Shown in pieces: positions 19,857 through 28,603 of a stretch of 64,000 nucleotides of DNA. Each line of letters begins with the position of its first letter. The stretch's first letter is position 1. The notes under the pieces are model-generated. The model saw nothing but the letters and a program-made list of their open reading frames with translations, had not been told where the DNA came from and did no database searches. The position numbers were made by a program, and so were the translations under genes. Source of the stretch: RYN-133 sp963708645 (lineage in GTDB: Bacteria; Actinomycetota; Actinomycetes; Mycobacteriales; Jatrophihabitantaceae); assembly GCA_963708645.1 (NCBI GenBank), contig CAVPTA010000012.1:3234-67233 (forward strand), in the 5' to 3' direction.

Positions 19857-20645
19857 AGCAACGCCCTGATCTCGTCGCCGATCGCGCGCATCGTCGTGAG
19901 CACCGCGCGACGAGCGACGGCACCGTCATCGGGCCAGTTGCACAAGGCCGCGTAGGTCACCGTGGCGCTTGTCGATGCGACGACCCCGACATCGGCCCGC
20001 ACGCCAACGTCGGTCCCCGTCTTGTGCCAGAGCCGCAGCCCGAGGTCGACGACGTCGTGCGCGAGCGGATCGAGATCGAACGCGCCGGCCACCATCGACA
20101 GATCGGCGTCGTGCGCGAGCCATTCCAGCACCATGGAACGTTCGGCGCGCAGCCGCTTGCATGATCTCGACCCAGTCGCGCGCGCAGCCCACGCTCAGCG
20201 TCGGCGGAACACCGGCGGGACGGGCCATGCGCACGTAGTCGTTCAGCATCGACCCGCCGGGGGCAACCGTGCGCGCCATGCCCTGGACGGTGTCGAGCCC
20301 GCACAGGTCGAGTGCCACGTTCGTCGCCCAGTTGTCGCTCACCGCACCGATCAACACAGCCACATCTGCCACCGGCAGCGAGTCGGCCCGCATCGCGTGC
20401 CAGAGCCCGGAGTCGAGCACTTCATCCACCCGACGGCGATCGACGAGACGATCCGCGCTCAATCGCCCGTCCGTCAACCGACGCGCCAGCGTCATCAAAA
20501 CGAAGATCTTCGCAACACTCGCCGTCCGCAAAAGGTCGTCAGGACGGTACGAGGCAGACACCTCGAGATCGTTATCGCGCCGCAGCGAGATCGACCATCG
20601 AGCGCCGAATCGCGCCGTCGAAGCGACCAACGCTTCGAGATCCAT
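19853..20645 (-). CDS. Class A beta-lactamase-fold serine hydrolase (frameshifted)
   Basis: About 263 residues with the three active-site elements of the class A beta-lactamase and penicillin-recognising fold: SVAK (in RTASVAKIFVLM), SDN (in GAVSDNWATNVAL) and KTG (in RLWHKTGTDVG). No signal peptide is visible, which is unusual for a resistance enzyme and suggests a cytoplasmic hydrolase or a mis-set start. The family is broad, so antibiotic hydrolysis should not be assumed. A break near 20165 looks like an inserted C (ATGCAAG where ATGAAG continues the protein). Confidence 0.75.
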
Positions 20646-20766
20646 CTCGCCAATCTATGAGGACACGTCGAAATCGTGATGGAGGATGTCCTTGACTCGG
20701 CCGGTGCCTAAGGACAGCCTGACCGGAAACACCACCGTCGAACCGATAGGACAAGTGGGGCATTTC

Positions 20767-21627
20767 ATGCGTATCAGGCGATCTTTGGCCATCGCAGCCG
20801 CCGGCGCGTTGACGCTGACAATGACAGCGGCCTGCAGTTCCAGCGGCGGCGGATCGGGCGGCGGTTTCGGCAACTGCAAGATCACCAGCAAGAAGAACAG
20901 CATCTCGATCAGCCCCGTGACTGCGGGGACGTTGACAGTCGAGACGACGCTGCCGGCCCAGGGTTGGTGGAACGGCACGACGCCGTCCTCGATCAAGGAC
21001 GGCTACGAGTACTGCATGGGCGCCGAACTGGCCAACATGGCCGGGCTCTCGTCCGTGACGGTCAAGAACGTCTCGTTCGACCAGCTCGTCGCCGGTCGCA
21101 CGAACACCTTCGACATCGCGCTCGCGGAGATCTCGATCACCGCCGAGCGGGCCAAGGTCGTCGACTTCTCGACCCCGTACTTCGACTCGAACATCGGCGT
21201 CCTGACCAAGAAGGGCGCCGGCGTCACCGCCGACAACATCAACCAGAAGTCCTGCGCGGCCTACGCGGGCACGACCTCGGTGCCGTTCATCCAGGACAAG
21301 TTGAAGTGCCAGGCCAAGGTGTATCCGAACTCGCAGACGCTCTACCAGGGCGTGCTCTCGGGCCAGGTCGACGCTGCGTTCCTCGACACCGCGATCGTGC
21401 TCGCCGAGGCCAAGGCGACCGGCGGCAAGCTCGAGGTGGCCGGCCAGTACAAGACCGGCGAGAAGTACGGCGCGATCTATCCCAAGGGATCGAAGAACGA
21501 GGCCGCGTTCAACAAGGGCATCCAGACGATGCTCTGGGACGGCACGCTCAACACGCTGTCCAAGACCTACCTCGGCCCGGCGTTCGGTGGCGACCCGTCC
21601 TCGGTGCCGGTCTGGGCTATCAAGTAA
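20767..21627 (+). CDS. Polar amino acid ABC transporter, substrate-binding lipoprotein
   Basis: A periplasmic-type binding protein anchored as a lipoprotein: signal MRIRRSLAIAAAGALTLTM and lipobox TAAC with acceptor Cys at residue 23, then a Gly/Ser linker. The SBP-bac-3 fold is shown by KDGYEYCMGAELANMAG, FDIALAEISITAERAKVVDFS and VDAAFLDTAIVLAEAK. The ATG at 20767 is chosen because it gives the signal peptide directly. It is first in a three-gene operon with a permease and an ATPase. The ligand cannot be predicted beyond a polar amino acid or a similar small molecule. Confidence 0.9.
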   Translation: MRIRRSLAIAAAGALTLTMTAACSSSGGGSGGGFGNCKITSKKNSISISPVTAGTLTVETTLPAQGWWNGTTPSSIKDGYEYCMGAELANMAGLSSVTVKNVSFDQLVAGRTNTFDIALAEISITAERAKVVDFSTPYFDSNIGVLTKKGAGVTADNINQKSCAAYAGTTSVPFIQDKLKCQAKVYPNSQTLYQGVLSGQVDAAFLDTAIVLAEAKATGGKLEVAGQYKTGEKYGAIYPKGSKNEAAFNKGIQTMLWDGTLNTLSKTYLGPAFGGDPSSVPVWAIK

Positions 21628-21633
21628 CGGACG

Positions 21634-22728
21634 ATGACTACGTCGGAGCTCGTCAGCCAGGAGCTGCAGGCCGCTCCTCCGCCGAGCAAGCCGAAGCCGG
21701 TCATCGGCGTCGCGATCGTCGGCCTGATCCTCACCGCGGTGGGGGTCGGGCTGATGGTCGACGTCGTGGTCAAGCTCCGCGACTACAACAAGGACAACGC
21801 CGGCGCCACGGTGGTCGGAGCGGTCCTCGTGCTCGCAACGCTCTACCCGCTGTGGCCCTGCCTGCGTTCGTTCGCTGCCGCGCAGAAACGCGCACGATTG
21901 CTGCGCGCAGATCAGGTCGTCGACGCGCGGCGATGTGCGGCTGGTGGTCGCGAAGAGGCGCTCATCTCGATGGGCTACGCGGCCGCCGCGATGATCGTCG
22001 CCGGCCTGCTGTTGATGGCGTTCGCGAATTCGGGCGGCATCGTCCAGACGTTCTTCCAGGCGCACGCCTGGCGGCTGTCGTTCTCGGAGATGATCCATGC
22101 GTTCTGGACGAACATCTGGGCGGCGGTCGTCGCGCAGGTCATCGTGCTCGCGTTCGGCCTGTTGCTTGCCATCATGCGGATGTTGCCGGGACGCGCCGGC
22201 GCACCGCTGCGCCTGATCGCGCTGGTCTACTGCGACATCTTCCGCGCGATCCCGGCCATCGTCACGATCCTGCTGGTCGTCTTCGGCACGCCGCTCGCGT
22301 TCCCATCGACGGCGAAGTGGGATCCGGTGTGGCTGGGCATTCTGTCCTTGTCCATGACCTATTCCGCCTATGTCGCCGAGGTCTACCGGGCCGGCCTGTC
22401 GTCGATTCACCCGAGCCAGAGCGCCGCAGCGCGCTCCCTCGGGCTCAGCTACACCCAGACGCTGCGCACGGTGCTCGTGCCGCAGGCGGTGCGGCGCGTG
22501 ATCCCGCCGCTGCTCAACGACTTCATCAGCCTGCAGAAGGACACTGCGCTGCTGTCGGTTGCGGCGATCGGTGAGGTCGTGCTGACGGCGGGCCTGTGGC
22601 AGAGCAAGCTGTTCAACCTGTCGCCGGTGACCTTGGCGGCGCTGTTCTTCATCATCATCACGATCCCGCAGGCACGGTTCGTCGACGTCCTGATCGACAG
22701 GGACGCGCGCCGGCGGGGGCAACGCTGA
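21634..22728 (+). CDS. Polar amino acid ABC transporter, permease
   Basis: 364 residues. A His/Glu/Gln/Arg-type permease core (FSEMIHAFWTNIWAAVVAQV, then YSAYVAEVYRAGLSSI, then the EAA loop AARSLGLSYTQTLRTVLVPQA) follows an N-terminal extension with two extra membrane segments (IGVAIVGLILTAVGVGLM and TVVGAVLVLATLYPLWP). A single permease suggests a homodimer. It begins six bases after the binding-protein gene. Its TGA shares one base with the ATPase start. Confidence 0.9.
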   Translation: MTTSELVSQELQAAPPPSKPKPVIGVAIVGLILTAVGVGLMVDVVVKLRDYNKDNAGATVVGAVLVLATLYPLWPCLRSFAAAQKRARLLRADQVVDARRCAAGGREEALISMGYAAAAMIVAGLLLMAFANSGGIVQTFFQAHAWRLSFSEMIHAFWTNIWAAVVAQVIVLAFGLLLAIMRMLPGRAGAPLRLIALVYCDIFRAIPAIVTILLVVFGTPLAFPSTAKWDPVWLGILSLSMTYSAYVAEVYRAGLSSIHPSQSAAARSLGLSYTQTLRTVLVPQAVRRVIPPLLNDFISLQKDTALLSVAAIGEVVLTAGLWQSKLFNLSPVTLAALFFIIITIPQARFVDVLIDRDARRRGQR

Positions 22729-23474
22729 TGTCCTTCCTCGAGATCCGACGACGTACACAAGTCCTTCGGGCACAACGAGGTGCTCAAGGGCGTCTCGCTG
22801 AGTGTCGAGCGGCACGAGGTGGTCTGCCTGATCGGCGCGTCCGGATCGGGCAAGTCGACGTTGCTGCGCTGCGTCAATGCGCTCGAGGACATCAGCGGCG
22901 GCGAGATCCGCATCGACGGCGACACGGTCAGCGGCGCCGGGAGTCGACCTCAACGCGCTGCGTCGCGACGTCGGCATCGTGTTCCAGAGCTACAACCTGT
23001 TCCCGCACATGTCGGTGCTCGAGAACATCACGCTCGGCCCGACCCGCATCGAGCGCATGCCGAAGAAAGAGGCGCACGAGCGCGCGATGCGACTGCTCGA
23101 GTCGGTCGGCATGGCCGAGAAGGCGAAGGCCTACCCCGACAGCCTCTCCGGTGGTCAGCAGCAGCGCGTCGCGATCGTGCGTGCGCTGGCGATGCAGCCG
23201 CGGGTCATGCTGCTCGACGAGATCACCGCGGCGCTCGACCCGGAGCTGGTCGGCGACGTCCTCGAGATCGTGCGCGAACTGGCTCGCGGCGGACTTACCA
23301 TGCTGCTGGCCACCCACGAGATGGGCTTCGCCAAAGAGGTCGCCAGCCAGGTGTGCTTCCTCGACAACGGCTCGATCCTCGAGCGCGGCATCGCCGCAGG
23401 ACATCTTCGAGAATCCCCGCGAGGAGCGCACCCAGCAGTTCCTCAGCCGCGTCGTGAAGTCGGGACGGTTGTAG
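22728..23474 (+). CDS. Polar amino acid ABC transporter, ATP-binding protein (frameshifted)
   Basis: GlnQ/HisP-type ATPase of about 248 residues. Walker A (GASGSGKST), Q-loop (IVFQSYNLFPHMSVLENIT), signature (LSGGQQQRVAIVRAL), Walker B (MLLDEITAALDPE) and H-loop (LLATHEMGFA) are all present. Three breaks occur, near 22750 (extra C in ATCCGACGAC), 22940 (extra G in GCCGGGAGTC) and 23395. In each case the conserved protein resumes immediately in the next frame. The stop abuts the convergent regulator gene. Confidence 0.88.
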   Translation: MSFLEIRRRTQVLRAQRGAQGRLAECRAARGGLPDRRVRIGQVDVAALRQCARGHQRRRDPHRRRHGQRRRESTSTRCVATSASCSRATTCSRTCRCSRTSRSARPASSACRRKRRTSARCDCSSRSAWPRRRRPTPTASPVVSSSASRSCVRWRCSRGSCCSTRSPRRSTRSWSATSSRSCANWLAADLPCCWPPTRWASPKRSPARCASSTTARSSSAASPQDIFENPREERTQQFLSRVVKSGRL

Positions 23475-24276
23475 TCACCCGACGCTGTTGAGGTCCTGCG
23501 TCCCGATCACGGCGAGCAGGTCGAGCTTCTCTCGACAGTCGGTTCCCGGCCGCGGATGCAACAGCACCAGTGTCGCGCCGTCGACATCGCTCGTGAGGTG
23601 TTCGCACAACAGGTCGAGCACGCCGACTTCCGGATGAATGAGGCGCTTCGTGTCCGAGCGACGCACGGCGACTTCGTGCTCGGGCCACAGCGCGGCGAAC
23701 TCGCGACTGGTTTCGAGGAGGTCGGCGACCATCGCTGCCAGTTCGGGGTCGTTGCCGCGTCGCCCGAGCGCCGCACGCAGGTCGGCAACGTGCGTGCGCG
23801 AGTGTTCGGCCCAGTCCTCCTCTGGGATGTGGGCCCGGCTTTCGGGCTCGGTGAACCAGCGCCACTTGTGGTTGCGGCGGCGTCCGGTGAACGAGGTCTG
23901 GTCACCCGAGACCAGCTTCGACATACGGTTCTGCACGAGCAGCGCGCCGCGGTCGTCGATGACGAATGCAGGCGTGTCGGTGAGCCGGTCGAGCAGGTAG
24001 AGGACGCCGGGGCTCACGTGTGCTCCCGAGGTGCGCCGCTCGGGCGCGGGCTGCCCTGCCAGGTGGAACAGATGATCACGCTCGTCCTCGGTCAGGCGCA
24101 GCGCGCGGGCGAGCGCAGTCAAGACCGGGGACGGATCGGCCGCGGCGTTGCTCGAGGCGCGTGTAGTAGTCGGAGATGCGGCAGGCGCGACTGCAGGCAG
24201 GGCGGGTCGGTGAGGAGACATCCGGTCGAGATCGCGGCGACTGCGCAGCAGGTCGGCGAGAGCAGTACGGTCCATC
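23475..24276 (-). CDS. HTH transcriptional regulator with MmyB-like ligand-binding domain (HTH damaged)
   Basis: The C-terminal two thirds match the MmyB-like sensor of actinobacterial XRE regulators: PAFVIDDRGALLVQN, FTEPESRAHIPEEDWAEHSRTHVADLRAALGRRG and HPEVGVLDLLCEHL. The N-terminus begins MDRTALADLLRSRRD as expected. The helix-turn-helix that follows is shortened by roughly 15 residues, and its end (ISDYYTRLEQ) lies in another frame near 24160. Either the sequence is faulty here or the DNA-binding domain is lost. The gene is divergent from the aldo/keto reductase, the usual arrangement in which this regulator type controls its neighbour. Confidence 0.75.
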
Positions 24277-24377
24277 CCTCCACAGTGCCTGGGCGCGCGC
24301 CGAGTATCCAGGGAGCGCGGATCCCTGGGAGCGACCGTGCCTGCCGCCTGCGCGATCAAGAGCGCATCGTGGAGGTC

Positions 24378-25376
24378 ATGACGATTCGAACTGCAACCCT
24401 CGGCAAGACCGGACCTACTGTCAGCGCGCTCGGCCTCGGCTGCATGGGCATGTCCGGCGCGTACGGCGACGCCGATGAGGACGAGAGCATCCGCACGATC
24501 CATACCGCGCTCGATGCGGGCATCACGCTGCTCGACACGGGCGACTTCTACGGCATGGGGCACAACGAAATGCTGTTGCAGCGCGCGTTGGTCGGACGCG
24601 ATCGCGACGACTACCTGCTCAGCGTGAAGTTCGGCGGCATGCGCGATCCCGACGGCAGGTTCCTCGGCTTCGACGGGCGCCCGGCCGCCGTCGCCAACTT
24701 CCTCGCGTACTCGCTCAACCGGCTCGGGGTCGACCACATCGACATCTACCGTCCCGGCCGCCTCGACCCGGACGTCCCGATCGAAGAGACGGTCGGTGCC
24801 ATTGCCCAACAGATCGATCGGGGACGGGTGCGGCACATCGGACTGTCCGAAGTGGGGTCGGAGACGATCCGCCGCGCAGCCGCCGTTCACCCGATCAGTG
24901 ACCTGCAGATCGAGTACTCGGTGCTGACCCGCGGCATCGAGAACGACATCCTCGACACGTGCCGTGAGCTCGGCATCGGCATCACCGCGTACGGCGTCCT
25001 GTCGCGTGGGCTGATCGGCAGCTCGCGACAGGAGTTCCAGGCCGACGACGTGCACGCAGCGTGGCCGCGATTCCAGGGGGAGAACCTCGACCACAATCTG
25101 GCGCTCGTGGCCGGCCTCGAAGCGATTGCCGCCCGACACGGACTCACCGTCGCGCAACTGGCCATCGCCTGGGTCGCCGCGCAGGGCAACGACGTTGTGC
25201 CGCTGGTCGGCATGAAGAAGCCGGCACGCGTGCAGCCTGCGGTCGACGCGCTCGCCGTTACGTTGTCGGCCTATGACCTGGCCGAGATCGACCGGGTGCT
25301 GCCGGCTGATGCCGTTGCGGGCTCGCGCTATCCCGATGCGCTCATGTCGTCGTTGGACAGCGAGCGGCGCGATTGA
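24378..25376 (+). CDS. Aldo/keto reductase
   Basis: 332 residues, NADPH-dependent (beta/alpha)8 barrel. N-terminal LGLGCMGMSGAYGDADEDES and the catalytic set are visible: Asp and Tyr in LLDTGDFYGMG and Lys in YLLSVKFGG. The usual His position reads DIYRPGRL, so the normal QxH is replaced by RPG. C-terminal VPLVGMKKPARV binds the cofactor. It is similar to the subgroup of actinobacterial reductases divergent from MmyB-type regulators. The ribosome binding site GGAGGT lies very close to the ATG. Confidence 0.88.
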   Translation: MTIRTATLGKTGPTVSALGLGCMGMSGAYGDADEDESIRTIHTALDAGITLLDTGDFYGMGHNEMLLQRALVGRDRDDYLLSVKFGGMRDPDGRFLGFDGRPAAVANFLAYSLNRLGVDHIDIYRPGRLDPDVPIEETVGAIAQQIDRGRVRHIGLSEVGSETIRRAAAVHPISDLQIEYSVLTRGIENDILDTCRELGIGITAYGVLSRGLIGSSRQEFQADDVHAAWPRFQGENLDHNLALVAGLEAIAARHGLTVAQLAIAWVAAQGNDVVPLVGMKKPARVQPAVDALAVTLSAYDLAEIDRVLPADAVAGSRYPDALMSSLDSERRD

Positions 25377-25420
25377 TCCGACGACAGCATCGCGCCGCCG
25401 AGCTGGGACAGCCAGATGTT

Positions 25421-26059
25421 CTAGTCGGGACGGCCGGTGAACGCGAGCCCGACTCCGACGCCGATCATGGTCACGCCGCCGAACCCACCGATGCGCTCGA
25501 GCCGGCGCGGTGAGCGTTCGAACCACGACCTCGCGGCGCCGGCGCTGAAGGCGAAGGCCGTGTCGTTGATGAGCCCGACGACCAGGAAGATCAGGCCGAG
25601 CAGCAGCAACTGCAGCGGGACGGCGCCCTCGGTGCGGTCGATGAATTGCGGCAGCACCGCAACGAAGAAGACCGTGCCCTTCGGGTTCGTCGCGCCGACG
25701 AGGAAGCCCTCACGCAACACGCGCGCCGTCGACTTCGGACGTGCCGCTGCGGTGAACGCACCCGGCAGCGCACGGCGATGGCGAACGGCCTGCACGCCGA
25801 GGAACACGAGATACGCGGCGCCGATGAGCTTGAGCGCGGTGAACGCGACGATCGAGCGCTCGACGAGCGTGCCCACCCCGACTGCGACCAGCACGACCTG
25901 GACGAGACCGCCGAGCGAGTTGCCGACCACCGTCGTCAGCCCGCCACGCCGTCCCATGACCAGCGTGCGGCTCACGACGAACAACACGCTCGGTCCAGGT
26001 ATCACGACAAGCAACACCGAGGCGGCGACGAACGCGAGCAGATGTGCCCCTGAGATCAC
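25421..26059 (-). CDS. LysE/RhtB-family amino acid exporter
   Basis: 212 residues with six predicted membrane segments. The family signature is at the start (VLLVVIPGPSVLFVVSRTL), then GNSLGGLVQVVLVAVGVG, LKLIGAAYLVFLGVQAVRHRR and the conserved GATNPKGTVFFVAVLPQFI. It probably exports an amino acid or derivative. The start overlaps the LacI-type regulator stop by four bases, so the two are co-transcribed. That hints that efflux is tied to the pathway that the regulator controls. Confidence 0.9.
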   Translation of the reverse strand: MISGAHLLAFVAASVLLVVIPGPSVLFVVSRTLVMGRRGGLTTVVGNSLGGLVQVVLVAVGVGTLVERSIVAFTALKLIGAAYLVFLGVQAVRHRRALPGAFTAAARPKSTARVLREGFLVGATNPKGTVFFVAVLPQFIDRTEGAVPLQLLLLGLIFLVVGLINDTAFAFSAGAARSWFERSPRRLERIGGFGGVTMIGVGVGLAFTGRPD

Positions 26060-27102
26060 CCGATCAGCCTACGGTCGCGGCGCGTCCGGTCGGCCGGGGC
26101 CGTCGTGGCCCGTTCGAGGAAGTCGACAGGAAGCAGGGTCTGCGCATCGTGGCGTTCTGCAGGATCGACGATCCACGCGAGTAACGCCTCGGCCGACAGC
26201 TCACCCATTTCATCAAGCGGGACGCCGACCGTCGTGAGCGGTGGCGTCAGTCGACGCACGAAGCTGAGGTCGTTGTAGCCGGTGACCGACACATCGGTCG
26301 GGCAGCGCACGCCGTGTGCGGTGAGGGCCTCGATGGCGCCCATCGCCAGCAGGTCGTTCGCCGCGACCAGCGCGGTGAAGCGGACGCCGTTGTCGAGCAG
26401 TTCGTGGGTGGCTCCCGCGCCGGCGTCCTCGGTGAAGGCGGCGCATGAGATCACCGTGTCGGTCGTCGGTCGGCCGAGCGCACGGAGGGCGGACCGAAAG
26501 GCCGATGTGCGTTCACGACCGGTCGAGGTGTTGTTCGGCCCGGCAAGATGCAGGATCGAGCGATGCCCGAGGTGCGCGAGGTGCTCGACGCACAGCCGGA
26601 TGCCGTGGCGGTCGTCAGCGCCGACGTAGGGCAGCTTGCTCACGGCGTCGCGACGGTTCACCAGCACTGTGGGAATCGACGATGCGACAAGCTCGGCGAC
26701 CGCCGGGTCTGACCAGCGCGCGGTGGCGATGATGAATCCGTCGACCCCCCGGGCACGCATTGCCGAGATCTGCGACAACTCGGTGCGGGCGTCGTTGTTC
26801 GTGTCGGTCAACACCAGTGTGTAGCCGGCCCTGCTCAGCACCCGCTCGGCGCCGCGCACGATCGGCGGGAACAGGGCGTTCGTGATGTCGGGGACGACGA
26901 GCGCCACCACGTACGAGCGCGATGTGCGCAGCCCGCGCGCGAGCGTGTTCGGGACGTAGCCGAGTTGCCGGGCAGCCTGCTCGACGCGGCGCACCGTGTC
27001 GGAGTTGACGCCGTCGCGGGCCTCGGGATTCAGTGCGCGCGACGCCGTGGCGGTGTGCACACCCGCCTTCTTCGCGACATCGCTGAGCCGCACCCGAGCC
27101 AT
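26056..27102 (-). CDS. LacI-family transcriptional regulator
   Basis: 348 residues. The HTH is at the N-terminus (RLSDVAKKAGVHTATASRALN), with the hinge helix at GYVPNTLARGL. A periplasmic-binding-protein-like effector domain follows (VVALVVPDITNALFPPIVRGAE, then GYNDLSFVRRLTPPLTTVGVP). It faces the large catabolic operon across a 205-base intergenic region containing a conserved LacI-type operator three times, so it is very probably that operon's repressor and may regulate itself too. The ATG at 27102 puts the HTH at residue 4, as is normal. Confidence 0.93.
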   Translation of the reverse strand: MARVRLSDVAKKAGVHTATASRALNPEARDGVNSDTVRRVEQAARQLGYVPNTLARGLRTSRSYVVALVVPDITNALFPPIVRGAERVLSRAGYTLVLTDTNNDARTELSQISAMRARGVDGFIIATARWSDPAVAELVASSIPTVLVNRRDAVSKLPYVGADDRHGIRLCVEHLAHLGHRSILHLAGPNNTSTGRERTSAFRSALRALGRPTTDTVISCAAFTEDAGAGATHELLDNGVRFTALVAANDLLAMGAIEALTAHGVRCPTDVSVTGYNDLSFVRRLTPPLTTVGVPLDEMGELSAEALLAWIVDPAERHDAQTLLPVDFLERATTAPADRTRRDRRLIG

Positions 27103-27145
27103 GCCAGGAGCGTAGCCGCTCGGAGGCGAAAACCGCGCGTTTGAC

Positions 27146-27159
27146 CGCAATCGTTTGTG
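27146..27159 (+). promoter_or_regulatory. LacI-type operator, copy 1
   Basis: CGCAATCGTTTGTG, a near-dyad with the central CG typical of LacI-family sites (consensus here CGCAAtCGtTTGyG). It lies 44 bases upstream of the regulator start, a position suited to autoregulation. Confidence 0.8.
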
Positions 27160-27200
27160 GGCTTGCGCGAGCTGTACCGGAACTTGCTGAGACGAGATGG

Positions 27201-27229
27201 TTGACAGTCTTGAATCGGTGGTGAAACCT
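27201..27229 (+). promoter_or_regulatory. Probable promoter of the catabolic operon
   Basis: TTGACA (27201-27206), a 17-base spacer, then AAACCT (27224-27229). The -35 is perfect and the -10 is weak. The second operator begins four bases after the -10, so repressor binding would cover the transcription start. Confidence 0.55.
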
Positions 27230-27232
27230 AAG

Positions 27233-27246
27233 CGCAATCGTTTGTG
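27233..27246 (+). promoter_or_regulatory. LacI-type operator, copy 2
   Basis: CGCAATCGTTTGTG, identical to copy 1 over all 14 bases and 87 bases downstream of it. It sits just downstream of the predicted -10, the classical repressing position. Confidence 0.85.
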
Positions 27247-27307
27247 GCCTGCTGCCGTTCGGTGGCTCGGCGAGCTTCCGTCTTCGTCCTCACCGAAGGA
27301 GTAGATC

Positions 27308-28594
27308 GTGAGTAATCGCAATCGTTTGCGAAGATCAGCCGGGCGACAGGTGATCGTCGGTTTGGCAGCGGCGACCTTGCTTGCCGGATGCGCCTCGACA
27401 ACCGGGACGAGCAGCGGCACCACGGCCGGCAACCCCGGGTCCGGCACCGGGTCCGCGCCCGCGACGACCGCGCCGCTCGTCATCGGTGCCTCGGTGTCGC
27501 TGACCGGTGACTTCTCCGATTCCGGCAAGGCCGTCGAGCGCGGCTATCAACTTTGGGCGGACACCGTCAACGCCAAGGGCGGTCTGCTCGGCCGCAAGGT
27601 GGAGATCAAGATCGTCGATGATGCATCGAGCCCGACCCAGGTGGTCACGAACTACCAGAACCTGATCAACAAGGATCACGTCGACCTGACCCTCGGCCCG
27701 TTCTCGACGCTGCTGACCATTCCCGCCTCGCGGGTGGCGAGCCGCTACAACTACGCGTTCCTCGCGCCTGCGGGTGGCGGGCCCGACGTCTTCGCCCAGA
27801 ACCTGCACAACTTCTTCTTCGTGCAGCCCGCGCCGACGACGCAGGCCGGTGACGTGTTCGCGAAGTACGTGCTCAGCCTGCCGGCATCGCAGCGACCGAA
27901 GACCGCGGCCTACGCCGAACTCGACGACCCGTTCTCGGCGCCCATCGCCGAGAACATCCGCGCGAAGTTCGAGGCGGCCGGGATCAAGACCGTCTACAAG
28001 CAGGTTTATCCGTCCGAGACGCAGGATCTTTCGCCGGTGATGGCCGCGCTCGTCGCCACCAAGCCGGACGTCATCGTCGGCGGGACGCAGAGCGAGGACG
28101 CTTACTCGCAGGTGAAGTCGCTCGTGCAGCTCAAGTACAACCCGAAGATCATGTTCCAGTCCAACGGTGCGAACTCGCCGCTGGAGTTCCCGGACAAGGT
28201 CGGGCGCAACAACACCGAGGGCATCATGTCGTCGGCAGACTGGTTCCCCGGCTCCACGGCGTCCGGCAGTGCAGCTTTCACCGCGGCGTACATCAAGAAG
28301 TACGGCGGGACGGCCCAGCAGGTCGACGACAACAGCGCCGAGGCATTCGCGTGCGGACAGTTGCTCGAGGACATCGCCGCGAAGACGAAGAGGATCGACA
28401 ACGCGACGATCATCAGCTCGCTGCACTCGGGGTCGTGGCCCACGCTGCTCGGGAACCTCTCGTGGTCGGCGAACGGTGCACCGAAGGGTGAGTTCAACCT
28501 CGTCCAGTGGCAGAAGGGCAACCTGATCCCGGTGTATCCCTCGACGATCGCGGCGGCGAAGCCCGAGGTCGTCAAGCCGAACTGGGGCGGGTGA
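27308..28594 (+). CDS. livK: Branched-chain-type ABC transporter, substrate-binding lipoprotein
   Basis: 428 residues. Lipoprotein signal with lipobox LAGC (Cys at residue 28), a low-complexity Ser/Thr/Gly linker, then a LivK/type-1 periplasmic fold: IGASVSLTGDFSDSGKAVERGY, LLGRKVEIKIVDDASSP, VDLTLGPFSTLLTIPAS. The GTG start is followed within seven bases by a third operator, so the first codons (SNRNRLRR) are partly dictated by the regulatory site. It is first gene of the LacI-controlled operon. The family also binds aromatic acids, amides and other carboxylates, so the ligand is open. Confidence 0.9.
   Translation: MSNRNRLRRSAGRQVIVGLAAATLLAGCASTTGTSSGTTAGNPGSGTGSAPATTAPLVIGASVSLTGDFSDSGKAVERGYQLWADTVNAKGGLLGRKVEIKIVDDASSPTQVVTNYQNLINKDHVDLTLGPFSTLLTIPASRVASRYNYAFLAPAGGGPDVFAQNLHNFFFVQPAPTTQAGDVFAKYVLSLPASQRPKTAAYAELDDPFSAPIAENIRAKFEAAGIKTVYKQVYPSETQDLSPVMAALVATKPDVIVGGTQSEDAYSQVKSLVQLKYNPKIMFQSNGANSPLEFPDKVGRNNTEGIMSSADWFPGSTASGSAAFTAAYIKKYGGTAQQVDDNSAEAFACGQLLEDIAAKTKRIDNATIISSLHSGSWPTLLGNLSWSANGAPKGEFNLVQWQKGNLIPVYPSTIAAAKPEVVKPNWGG
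27317..27330 (+). promoter_or_regulatory. LacI-type operator, copy 3, inside the livK start
   Basis: CGCAATCGTTTGCG is the most symmetric of the three copies (12 of 14 positions pair). It begins seven bases after the GTG start codon of the binding-protein gene. It is 84 bases from copy 2, close to eight helical turns, as is copy 1 from copy 2 (87 bases). Confidence 0.85.
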
Positions 28595-28603
28595 TCGCGG
28601 CGG

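Noticed and set aside
20572..22977. Very long open frame on the minus strand opposite the amino acid ABC transporter
   Set aside because: It mirrors the codons of clear transporter genes on the plus strand. Its composition is Arg/Ala/His-rich nonsense with no domain, as expected for antisense frames in high-GC DNA.
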